From Planctomycetota bacterium (GTDB lineage Bacteria > Planctomycetota > Phycisphaerae > Sedimentisphaerales > SG8-4): a DNA stretch of 11,922 bases. Positions 5,515-11,922 of this stretch are shown here, piece by piece. Made by a program: the position numbers and the translations under genes. The stretch's first letter is position 1; every line of letters starts with the position of its first letter. The stretch is from NCBI GenBank assembly GCA_030607345.1, contig JAUWKC010000016.1, positions 1 to 11,922 of the forward strand, given 5' to 3'. The notes under the pieces are model-generated. The model had not been told where the DNA came from. It saw nothing but the letters and a program-made list of their open reading frames with translations, and made no database searches.

Positions 5515-7194
5515 TTACATTCGTTTGTAGCGTGGTCCGCCGCCGCCTTCGGGGGCTGTCCAGCGGATGTTGTCGAACGGGCACTTTCTCTGGCAACTCT
5601 TACAGTGCAGGCAGTTGGAAGGGTTGGCAGGCTTGACCTCACCATGCACGGTCTCGTACACGCCGCCCGGGCAGAACGTAATACAGGGACTGTTGAACAT
5701 CGGGCTGCATTTGGTTTCGCAGATATTCGAGTCGAGGATTGTAAGGTGACAAGGCTGCTCTTCCCGGTGCTCGGTCGCCGCCATCGCGGTAAACGTATCC
5801 TTGTCAAATTCCTTGTTGGTCCTGAGTCGGTAGCGGCCCGGGGTCATTGCCTTATAATCCTGTTCGGTCTCGAACTTCGGCAGCAGCGAGCCCAGGACCG
5901 ACAGCGGCATACCCTGAAGAGGCCCGAACCTGGCGACGGTCTGGCGGAAATTCCCGGCAGAGTTCATTTCTGTTTCGATGCGGGACCGGCGCAGCAGCTC
6001 GGTATATTTCACCGCCGCGTTTTCGCGCTCATCGGCGCTGTCGGTGATGGCTCTTGCCGCCAGTACGCCTGAATCAATTGCGTTGTGCAGGCCCTTGATT
6101 TTGAGCATATTCACGAAGCCGGCACTATCACCTGCAATCATTACATTGCCTTTGCCTATGCTGTTGGTCTCAGGGTCTCGCGGGATTGAATAATATCCGC
6201 CTTCGGGAATCATCTTTGCGCCGGCCTCAACTACGGTACCCCCGTCGATGAAGCGCCTCACAAAGCGATGCTCTTTGAACCTGGCCAGTGCATCCTGCGG
6301 GTTGAAATCGTGGTATTTCCAGTCGGCGCCTACTATCATCCCCACTGCAATATGCTCATCCTCAACGGGGTACATTATCCCGCCGCCGAACATACCCGGC
6401 CCCACAAACGGCGTCCAGATGGGATAGCCCATTGCGTGCACGACCCGGTCGGCGCCAAAGTGCTGATACTGTGCCTTGCTTACCTTTATTATCTCTTTTA
6501 TGCCGACCGAATACAACTGCGGACACTGCCTCTGCAGCTTCGCCTTGTCGACGAATTTCTCCGTGAGCAGCCCGTCGCAGCCTTCGGCAAGCACGATGAA
6601 GTCGGCGTTGATGGTCTCGCCCTCGACAAAGTTAGGCTGGCGGCTGCCTTGTCTGTCAAGTCCCTGGTCGACAAGCCTGGCGCCGGTGGCCTTACCGGCC
6701 GAATCGTCAAAAATTATATCTTCAGCGGCAAAACCAGTTATTATCTCGGCGCCCAGCCCGCCTGCTATTTGCCCGAGCCACCGGGTCAGTTGACTTATCG
6801 AAACGATGTAATCGCCCTTGTGAATCATTTGGCCGAAGCCAAGGCCGAGCATCCGGGCCAGCCTTAAGGCAAAAAAGATATTGAATGAGAGTTTTCTTCC
6901 GCAGAAGAACATCACGTTGTCTTTGTGAACTTTTCTGGCCAGTATTTTTTGTGCCTGTTCGCTGTCGCGCCACTGCGGCACGGCGAAATCCAGAAGATTG
7001 TGTAGCGCCTCGGGCTCGAGAACCGCTCCGGAGAGATTGTGGTTGCCCGGCTCCGGAGCCTTGTCTATTACGCAGACCTTGATGTCCGGCTTTTGGGCCT
7101 TCAGTTGTATCGCACAGGCCAGTCCTGCCGGCCCTGCGCCAACTATCAGTACATCAACTTTATTGTAATCTGTTTCGTGCGACACTTTTTTCAC
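5515..7194 (-). CDS. Electron transfer flavoprotein-quinone oxidoreductase (ETF-QO, FixC-FixX-like)
   Basis: This 559-residue flavoprotein would oxidise reduced ETF and pass electrons through FAD and a 4Fe-4S cluster to membrane quinone. The FAD-binding VDVLIVGAGPAGLACAI is at 13-29. The ETF-QO hallmark AGDSAGFVNMLKIKGLHNAI lies in the middle, and the C-terminal cluster domain ends in PEGGGGPRY. The family's cluster cysteines correspond to C508 (in CPGGVYE), C528, C531 and C534 (CLHCKSC). Unusually, the conserved 'KDP' after the cluster is KCP here, adding C538 and making a ferredoxin-like CxxCxxCxxxCP; C492, C496 and C504 are further extra cysteines. GTG 7194 overlaps the EtfBA stop by four bases (GTGA), indicating translational coupling. 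Confidence 0.93.
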   Translation of the reverse strand: MKKVSHETDYNKVDVLIVGAGPAGLACAIQLKAQKPDIKVCVIDKAPEPGNHNLSGAVLEPEALHNLLDFAVPQWRDSEQAQKILARKVHKDNVMFFCGRKLSFNIFFALRLARMLGLGFGQMIHKGDYIVSISQLTRWLGQIAGGLGAEIITGFAAEDIIFDDSAGKATGARLVDQGLDRQGSRQPNFVEGETINADFIVLAEGCDGLLTEKFVDKAKLQRQCPQLYSVGIKEIIKVSKAQYQHFGADRVVHAMGYPIWTPFVGPGMFGGGIMYPVEDEHIAVGMIVGADWKYHDFNPQDALARFKEHRFVRRFIDGGTVVEAGAKMIPEGGYYSIPRDPETNSIGKGNVMIAGDSAGFVNMLKIKGLHNAIDSGVLAARAITDSADERENAAVKYTELLRRSRIETEMNSAGNFRQTVARFGPLQGMPLSVLGSLLPKFETEQDYKAMTPGRYRLRTNKEFDKDTFTAMAATEHREEQPCHLTILDSNICETKCSPMFNSPCITFCPGGVYETVHGEVKPANPSNCLHCKSCQRKCPFDNIRWTAPEGGGGPRYKRM

Positions 7195-9287
7195 TCTGTC
7201 TGCAGCGCCCTGACCAATTTCGGGACGACGTCCTCGACGTTTCCAACGATATAGTAATCACAGTGCTTGAAAATCGGCGCCTGCGGGTCACTGTTTATGG
7301 CCACGATAGTGTCGGAATTTGCGACGCCTATCATATGCTGAATCGCACCGGATATCCCCAGGGCGACATAAACTTTGGGCCCCACGGAAGTGCCGGTTTG
7401 ACCGACCTGGTGAACCCTATCGGCAAAACCCTGCTCGACCGCCGCCCGCGAGGCGCCTCTCTCGACCTGGGCAGCCAACCTGCCGCCGATAGCCTCGCAA
7501 AGTGAGCGCACAAGTCTTTCATAATTGTCGCGGTTTTGCATTCCCCTACCGCCGCTGACGATGACATCGGCTGCGAAGTTCACTTCGCCCGTGCCGCGCT
7601 CGGTTTTTATGATTTCCAGGCTGAGGTCGGAGTCCGACAGCTCGACGGCGTGCTTGATGATATTGCCCGTTCTCGAATAGTCGGCCGGCAGTCTCTTCAT
7701 AACGCCGGGCCTGGCCGTCGCCATCTGGGATTTGGAATTCTTCGTGCAGATGGTCGCCATAACGTTGCCTCCGAGAGCAGGGCGGGTCTGAAGGAGAATA
7801 CCGAGCTGGCCCCTTCTCGAATTGTCTCGTATATCCAGCGAGGTGCAGTCGGCGGGGAGTCCGCAGCCTACCCTGTAAGAGACCATCGGCGCGAGCATTC
7901 TGCCTCTCGGCGTGGCGGCAAAAAGAACAATCTGCGGCCAGTACTTGCTTATTGCATCGGCTACTGCTTTGCGGTGCGCGGTCGCGTCAAATACATCCAG
8001 CAGCTTATTATTTATGATGTAGATGTTGTCCGCCCCGGCGGCTATCAGCTCTTTTGCCATCGGCTCGACCTGATAGCCGGCCAGACACACGCCGAGCTTG
8101 GTTTCGAGCGAGTCGGCGAGCTGGCGGGTCTTGCCGATAAGCTCGAACGTGGCCGGGTGGACCTCGCCGTCGCCGTGTTCAGCCACTACCCATATCTCGC
8201 CCTGGTAAGTAGGCTTGACCAACTGCAGCCCATTCAACATATCCTCAAGCGCCCTTTTATGAAAGTGCTCGCCGGCCGCGTCAAGAATAGCTTTCCTCGT
8301 ATATTCGTCGGTCTGTTCAACTTTGCTGATGCCCAACTCCCTGAGCTTGTCGGTAAGAATCTTGAAATCTTCCTGTTCTTTTTGTGTACCCTCAAAGCTC
8401 CTGTCAAGGTTGTTGGCGCGTTTGCCGGGCAAAACGTAACCGTTCGTTCTTGCGTGGGCGTCTTCGGCTTCTTCACCCTCGTCGCTGGTGTAACTGTCGA
8501 TAAAAACCTCAGCCAAAGATTTTGCGTCGGTCAGTTCGCGGCACTTCCTCGTCGTTTTCCCGGGCGGGAAGACCCTTATCACGCTTGTCTTGGAACCCTG
8601 TACTCCGATGTGGCTTGCTTTAACATCCTCGGCGTCCCAGCGGATTACTTCCATCCGGCTTGCTCGGCGTGTTGCCGAAAATGTGGCGAAAAGCGGATAG
8701 TCGTGCTTGGCCACGGTGACTACAGCCGGCAGTTTCTTCGCCGCAACCACCTGGCTGCCTCCGCTGATAATGCGTGTAAATTCGAATCGGCCGTTCTTGT
8801 ATTCCGCCCCGGTGACATAGGCTATGCAGCCAAGACCTAATTCTTCTGCTATTTGCGCAGGTACCTGGGCAGTGTCGCCGTCTACCGACTGCATACCGCA
8901 GACCACGTAATAATCATCGTTTCCGTCGAACATATCCCTGACGATTTTTCTGACAGCAAAGGCGAGAGGATTTGCCGTCGCCGCCGTATCAGCTCCGCCC
9001 AGCGCTTTATCCGTCAGCAGCACGACGGTATCGGCACACCGGCTCAGGCTGTAGTGCAGGACCTCCTGGGCCATAGGCGGTCCCATAGTAAGACAAATGA
9101 TTTTTGCGTCTTTGTCGCCGCCGGCTTGTTTCATCTGGTTGGCCAGCGCCAGAGCGTGTGTGTCCAGCTCGTTGATTACGCTGACAAGGCGCGTGCGGAT
9201 GAGCGTTCCGGTCTCGGAATCGAACGCATTATCAGTTATTTGCGTTACATCCGGTACCTGTTTGACCAATACTATAAAGTTGCTCAT
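7191..9287 (-). CDS. Fused electron transfer flavoprotein, EtfB-EtfA in one chain
   Basis: The 698-residue protein carries both ETF subunits, normally separate genes of about 260 and 320-400 residues. Residues 1-240 are EtfB (FixA-like): VLVKQVPD (6-13), TGTLIR (26-31) and the nucleotide-site motif GMQSVDGDTAQVPAQIAEEL (131-150). A linker of about 120 residues, including an acidic stretch DEGEEAEDA (269-277), leads to EtfA from about 361. This has YQGEIWVVAEH, then the FAD domain: SGGRGM (578-583), VGQTG (628-632) and GISGAIQHMIG (644-654) with VAINSDPQAPIF (662-673). ETF accepts electrons from acyl-CoA and other flavin dehydrogenases and hands them to ETF-QO, encoded next with a 4-base overlap. 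The frame is open upstream to 9479, but MSNFIVLVKQ at 9287 matches the usual EtfB start and I use it, although its Shine-Dalgarno site is weak. Whether this ETF bifurcates electrons cannot be read from the sequence with confidence. Confidence 0.95.
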   Translation of the reverse strand: MSNFIVLVKQVPDVTQITDNAFDSETGTLIRTRLVSVINELDTHALALANQMKQAGGDKDAKIICLTMGPPMAQEVLHYSLSRCADTVVLLTDKALGGADTAATANPLAFAVRKIVRDMFDGNDDYYVVCGMQSVDGDTAQVPAQIAEELGLGCIAYVTGAEYKNGRFEFTRIISGGSQVVAAKKLPAVVTVAKHDYPLFATFSATRRASRMEVIRWDAEDVKASHIGVQGSKTSVIRVFPPGKTTRKCRELTDAKSLAEVFIDSYTSDEGEEAEDAHARTNGYVLPGKRANNLDRSFEGTQKEQEDFKILTDKLRELGISKVEQTDEYTRKAILDAAGEHFHKRALEDMLNGLQLVKPTYQGEIWVVAEHGDGEVHPATFELIGKTRQLADSLETKLGVCLAGYQVEPMAKELIAAGADNIYIINNKLLDVFDATAHRKAVADAISKYWPQIVLFAATPRGRMLAPMVSYRVGCGLPADCTSLDIRDNSRRGQLGILLQTRPALGGNVMATICTKNSKSQMATARPGVMKRLPADYSRTGNIIKHAVELSDSDLSLEIIKTERGTGEVNFAADVIVSGGRGMQNRDNYERLVRSLCEAIGGRLAAQVERGASRAAVEQGFADRVHQVGQTGTSVGPKVYVALGISGAIQHMIGVANSDTIVAINSDPQAPIFKHCDYYIVGNVEDVVPKLVRALQTE

Positions 9288-9450
9288 CGAATATCTTTCG
9301 TACTGCGCTGCAGATGAAAGGGCCTTTGCGGTGAACCCATCACCCATCCGGCGCAGGTTTACACTTTTTTGCGGCTGCCTGCCGGCTTGCATTGCCCATT
9401 TTATGCTCGTTGCGTCTGCCTGCGGAACAGAGCGCCGGTAAAGAAGCCGT

Positions 9451-9479
9451 AGCCTACAATACTTTATTGCGTGCGTCAA
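9451..9479 (-). promoter_or_regulatory. Candidate promoter of the ETF operon
   Basis: On the minus strand TTGACG (9479-9474, five of six) is followed after 17 bases by TAGGCT (9456-9451), only three of six for a -10. The leader to ATG 9287 would be about 157 bases. This is a weak candidate, listed because its -35 is good. Confidence 0.25.
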
Positions 9480-9554
9480 TTGCAGTGGGTTCGTTTTTTT
9501 TCTGCATTTATCCTGTTAAAAACGCTCTCGTTAGCGAAAAGTCCCATTTAGTAC

Positions 9555-9583
9555 TTGTTTTGTGCCTGGAAATAGTGTCTAAT
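9555..9583 (+). promoter_or_regulatory. Candidate promoter of the corrinoid protein gene
   Basis: TTGTTT (9555-9560, three of six) and TCTAAT (9578-9583, five of six) are separated by 17 bases. Transcription from near 9590 gives a leader of about 60 bases, and GAGG about eight bases before the ATG serves as ribosome binding site. Confidence 0.4.
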
Positions 9584-9651
9584 CTGGCCTAACGTTGTGA
9601 CTGAAACAAGCACAGGATGTTATTTTGTATTGATTTGTTGAGGTAAAGAGT

Positions 9652-10284
9652 ATGGCAGACCTAAAGGCAATAGCCGAGGCCGTCGTCAAAGGCGACCAGG
9701 CAAAAGCAACCGAACTGACCAAGGCGGCCATCAACCAGGGCGCCCCGGTCAAGAGCATTCTCGATGAAGGCCTAATAGGCGGGATGGACATAATCGCGGC
9801 TCGCTGGAAGAGAAACGACGTCTACATTCCGGAGGTGCTCATCGCAGCAAGAGCTATGAAAACGGCAATGGCAATCCTCGAACCTGAACTGGCAAAGGCC
9901 GGCGTCAAGGCAATCGGAAAGTTCCTTATAGGTACCGTGGAGGGTGATTTACACGATATTGGCAAAAACCTGGTAACGATGATGATGAAAGGTGCAGGCT
10001 TTGAAGTGACCGATATCGGTATTGACGTTCCAGTGGCGAGATTCGTCGAGCAGGCCAAGTCTTCAGGAGCAGAATTAGTCGGTCTGAGTGCGCTTCTGAC
10101 AACCACGATGCCCGGTATGGAAAAGACGCTTAAAGCTATGAAAGAGGCCGGCGTAACCGCTAAAATTATGGTCGGCGGCGCCCCGTTGACCCAGGCCTAT
10201 GCAGACAAGATAGGCGCTGACGCCTATGCGGCGGATGCCGCCACCGCCGTGGAGGTCGCCAAGGGCCTGCTTTCGATAAATTAG
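9652..10284 (+). CDS. Methyltransferase-cognate corrinoid protein (MtbC/MttC/MtmC type)
   Basis: The 210-residue length is typical for the family. The N-terminal helical cap (about 1-88) carries the GLIGGMDIIAARW...YIPEVLIAARAMK pattern of methionine-synthase-like B12 modules. The Rossmann domain has GTVEGDLHDIGKNLV (94-108) with cobalt-ligand His101, GLSALLTTTMPG (144-155) containing the S-x-L dimethylbenzimidazole-pocket motif, and VGGAPLT (174-180). Such proteins carry a methyl group on cobalamin between a substrate-specific methyltransferase (methylamines, methanol, betaines, methoxylated compounds) and a second methyltransferase feeding tetrahydrofolate. The substrate cannot be told here, since no methyltransferase or reductive activase is in the window. 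It has its own promoter and terminator, so it is a single-gene unit divergent from the ETF genes. Confidence 0.93.
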   Translation: MADLKAIAEAVVKGDQAKATELTKAAINQGAPVKSILDEGLIGGMDIIAARWKRNDVYIPEVLIAARAMKTAMAILEPELAKAGVKAIGKFLIGTVEGDLHDIGKNLVTMMMKGAGFEVTDIGIDVPVARFVEQAKSSGAELVGLSALLTTTMPGMEKTLKAMKEAGVTAKIMVGGAPLTQAYADKIGADAYAADAATAVEVAKGLLSIN

Positions 10285-10315
10285 CGCTCCGCACAAATCG
10301 CAGCAGAGATTAATA

Positions 10316-10347
10316 CAGCCCGAATTTTCATAATCGGGCTGTTTTTT
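10316..10347 (+). terminator. Rho-independent terminator of the corrinoid protein gene
   Basis: A perfect 8-bp stem CAGCCCGA (10316-10323) with TCGGGCTG (10334-10341) and a ten-base A/T loop is followed by six T (10342-10347). It lies 31 bases past the stop codon. Confidence 0.92.
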
Positions 10348-10359
10348 GTGCGCGCAATT

Positions 10360-10368
10360 TGCTAAAAT
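10360..10368 (+). promoter_or_regulatory. Extended -10 promoter of the sigma factor gene
   Basis: TGC-TAAAAT (10360-10368) is an extended -10 element with five of six bases in the hexamer. No good -35 is seen, because the upstream terminator T tract occupies that position. Transcription would start near 10375, about 46 bases before the ATG. Confidence 0.4.
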
Positions 10369-10420
10369 AGACACTTAGTGAGAATGGGAAAAAAGAAGCA
10401 GGCTTGAAGCTGGAGCGCTT

Positions 10421-11922
10421 ATGCGCGGCATAAAGGACCAAAACCTGGCACAACTGCTTATGCAGCTTCGATTTACGCCACAGAAGAAGCGTCTCAGGCA
10501 GCTTGACGCCGCGGAGAAGCTGCTCACGCTCATCGAGCCGGAAAGACAATATCCCTTTGACTTCGTATGCTTTCGGATAACGGGCTTTCATCCGAGGAAA
10601 ATGCCCGCCCATCTGCTAATAAAAGGCAGTGACCTCGCAGATGATTTGCAGGTATTTATTGCGAAGCTGAGCGGACGGCTTGCCCAACTGGTCAGTGAGC
10701 AAAAACAGAAGGTCTATACCGTCGAGGAATTGGCCGAGAAGTTCGACATTTCCACAAAAACAGTCCATCGCTGGCGCAAAAGGGGGCTGCTGGCGAGAAG
10801 GTTCATCTTTGACGACGGTAGAAAACGACTGGGCCTGCCACAATCGGCTGTCGAGCAATTCTTGAGGAAGAATCCGGACATTATCGCCAGGGCCAGGAAC
10901 TTCAAAAGGCTGACAAACAAGCAGAAGCAGCAGGTCATAAAGCGGGCCATCACACTGGCAGCCAACGCGACAATGAGTCGTCATCAGGTCATAGACCAGG
11001 TTGCCCGGAAAACCGGAAGGGCCCATGAGACCATCCGATACACAATACTCGACTATGAGCGGGATAATCCGGACAGGCACGTTTTTCGCAGACCCCCCGG
11101 TGTAATCGACCCCGCCCAGGCCGCCGAGCTTTACAGACTCTACAAACAAGGCCTCGGCATTACGGAGCTGATGGAACACTTCGACCGCAGCAAGAGCTCC
11201 GTATACCGCATAATAAATCGACGCCGGGCAAGGACGCTTCTTGCCAGGAAAATCGAATTTGTCGCCAGCGACGAGTTCCTTGAGGAAAATGCAGCCCAAA
11301 GCATCCTCGGCAAACCGCTCAACCTGAAAGGACCCAGGCCGGATACTGCGCAGAAGTTTTCTGAATTGGCCGGCGAGGCCCCGCAACCGGAGTATCTGCA
11401 CAGGTTAAAGGATACCCCTGTACTCGACAGAGAAACGGAAACAGGGCTGTTCCGCAGATACAATTATCTGAAATATCTGGCCTGCATAAGACGGGCCGGC
11501 ATCAATCCAGCCGGGGTAAAAAGCACCCGCCTGAAGGAAATCGAGCAATACGTCGTAGAAGCCGACAGTATCAAGGAAATGCTTATTGAGGCAAATCTGC
11601 GACTTGTCATCAGTATTGCAATGAAACATACCGCCGGCGGGGCGAATCTGTCGGACCTTGTCAGCGACGGCAACGTCTCCCTGATGCGGGCGGTCGAGAG
11701 TTTCGACTATGCGCGGGGCTTTAGATTCAGCAGTCATGCTTCCTGGGCGATAGCCAAGGATTATGCTCGCCAGGCGCCGGGCAGGGCCGCCGGGGCGGGC
11801 AAAACAAAGGCGGCGACGCTTGCCGATATTCACCGTGGTCTGAGAATCAAGGCCGCGGCAGACATCATCGCGGTGGAACGAGCACGACAGGACTTGACGG
11901 AGGTTATCAGGCAGGAGCTCAA
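10421..11922 (+). CDS. Sigma-70-family RNA polymerase sigma factor with multi-HTH N-terminal extension (3' end outside window)
   Basis: A frame from ATG 10421 (GGAG five bases upstream) stays open for 500 codons to the window edge; the C-terminus (sigma regions 3-4) is not visible. Sigma region 2 is clear: ANLRLVISIAMKH (391-403), DLVSDGNVSLMRAVESFDY (412-430), then ARGFRFSSHASWAIAKDY, which aligns with the -10-recognising 'RGYKFSTYATWWIRQ' of housekeeping sigmas. The 390 residues before it are unusual. They include a MerR/excisionase-like HTH (about 99-148, TVEELAEKFDISTKTVHRW), a second HTH-like segment (about 186-211, SRHQVIDQVARKTGRAHETI) and a third (about 234-271, AAELYRLYKQGLGITELMEH onward). 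The first ~95 residues match nothing I know. Replacement of the conserved tryptophans and glutamine in region 2.4 (WWIRQ becomes WAIAK) suggests altered promoter recognition or melting. I recall planctomycetes carrying such extended sigma factors; the role is unknown. Confidence 0.88.
   Translation, partial: MRGIKDQNLAQLLMQLRFTPQKKRLRQLDAAEKLLTLIEPERQYPFDFVCFRITGFHPRKMPAHLLIKGSDLADDLQVFIAKLSGRLAQLVSEQKQKVYTVEELAEKFDISTKTVHRWRKRGLLARRFIFDDGRKRLGLPQSAVEQFLRKNPDIIARARNFKRLTNKQKQQVIKRAITLAANATMSRHQVIDQVARKTGRAHETIRYTILDYERDNPDRHVFRRPPGVIDPAQAAELYRLYKQGLGITELMEHFDRSKSSVYRIINRRRARTLLARKIEFVASDEFLEENAAQSILGKPLNLKGPRPDTAQKFSELAGEAPQPEYLHRLKDTPVLDRETETGLFRRYNYLKYLACIRRAGINPAGVKSTRLKEIEQYVVEADSIKEMLIEANLRLVISIAMKHTAGGANLSDLVSDGNVSLMRAVESFDYARGFRFSSHASWAIAKDYARQAPGRAAGAGKTKAATLADIHRGLRIKAAADIIAVERARQDLTEVIRQEL

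Larger units (their letters stand above)
9288..9651. other. Divergent intergenic region between EtfBA and the corrinoid gene
   Basis: These 364 bases should hold both divergent promoters; candidates are listed. The in-frame extension of the EtfBA frame to 9479 is rich in arginine, serine and alanine and matches nothing in EtfB, so I treat it as non-coding leader. A small hairpin (CGCT/AGCG, near 9522-9535) lies mid-region. I find no cobalamin riboswitch that I could defend. Confidence 0.5.

Noticed and set aside
5260..6867. Long plus-strand open frames (270 and 199 codons) opposite the ETF-QO gene and relic
   Set aside because: They run across the ETF-QO cluster domain in antisense, have no domain motifs and match the shadow pattern of GC-rich third positions.
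7536..8840. A 434-codon plus-strand open frame opposite the EtfBA gene
   Set aside because: It lies antisense to a certain ETF coding sequence with strong family motifs. Its translation shows no family signature and reflects codon bias on the other strand.
9300..9400. Possible cyclic-di-GMP-type riboswitch in the ETF leader (minus strand), because of GTAAACC and CCGCAAAGGCC
   Set aside because: The spacing and the pairing regions of the known GEMM-I fold are not present; the resemblance is limited to two short strings.
9288..9479. 64-residue N-terminal extension of the EtfBA frame
   Set aside because: EtfB proteins start at the equivalent of MSNFIVLVKQ. The extension has no similarity to EtfB and covers the likely leader and promoter.
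10616..11401. A 261-codon minus-strand open frame
   Set aside because: It is antisense to the sigma factor gene, which is open for 500 codons, has a good ribosome binding site and carries clear region 2 motifs.

Overview
The window looks like the chromosome of an anaerobic or facultative Planctomycetota-type bacterium, possibly of the Phycisphaerae. This is an inference from three things: a sigma-70-type factor with a long N-terminal extension of repeated helix-turn-helix (HTH) segments, extracytoplasmic proteins of a style common in planctomycetes, and a solo csrA. No rRNA or other phylogenetic marker is present to settle it. Most genes have recognisable Shine-Dalgarno sites and several have sigma-70-like promoters.

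Left part (1-4435): an unusual AT-rich, low-complexity stretch contains a long A/T hairpin and a perfect G/C hairpin. It is followed by three monocistronic plus-strand genes for cell-envelope proteins: a single-pass membrane-anchored protein (526-1746), a lipoprotein (2197-3159) and a polytopic membrane protein (3352-4389). None can be given a function. A 52-bp intergenic repeat (51/52 identical) occurs after the first and after the second of these genes, in the same orientation.

Middle (4436-9287): csrA (plus strand) ends in a strong terminator and converges on a minus-strand block. The block is a fused EtfB-EtfA electron transfer flavoprotein gene overlapping by 4 bp a gene for ETF-quinone oxidoreductase. 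Together these would collect electrons from flavin dehydrogenases and pass them to the membrane quinone pool. Downstream on the same strand lies a relic of a PEP synthase/pyruvate phosphate dikinase-type gene in which the two ends of the protein are joined by a large internal deletion with a frameshift.

Right part (9288-11922): divergent from the ETF genes is a one-gene unit for a methyltransferase-type corrinoid protein with a clear terminator. It is followed by the sigma factor gene, which stays open for 500 codons to the window edge.

I found no CRISPR array, tRNA, rRNA, insertion sequence or defence-like cassette. The most notable items are the EtfBA fusion with its cysteine-enriched ETF-QO partner, the multi-HTH sigma factor, the PEP-synthase relic, and the duplicated intergenic element with paired TTGACAA boxes.
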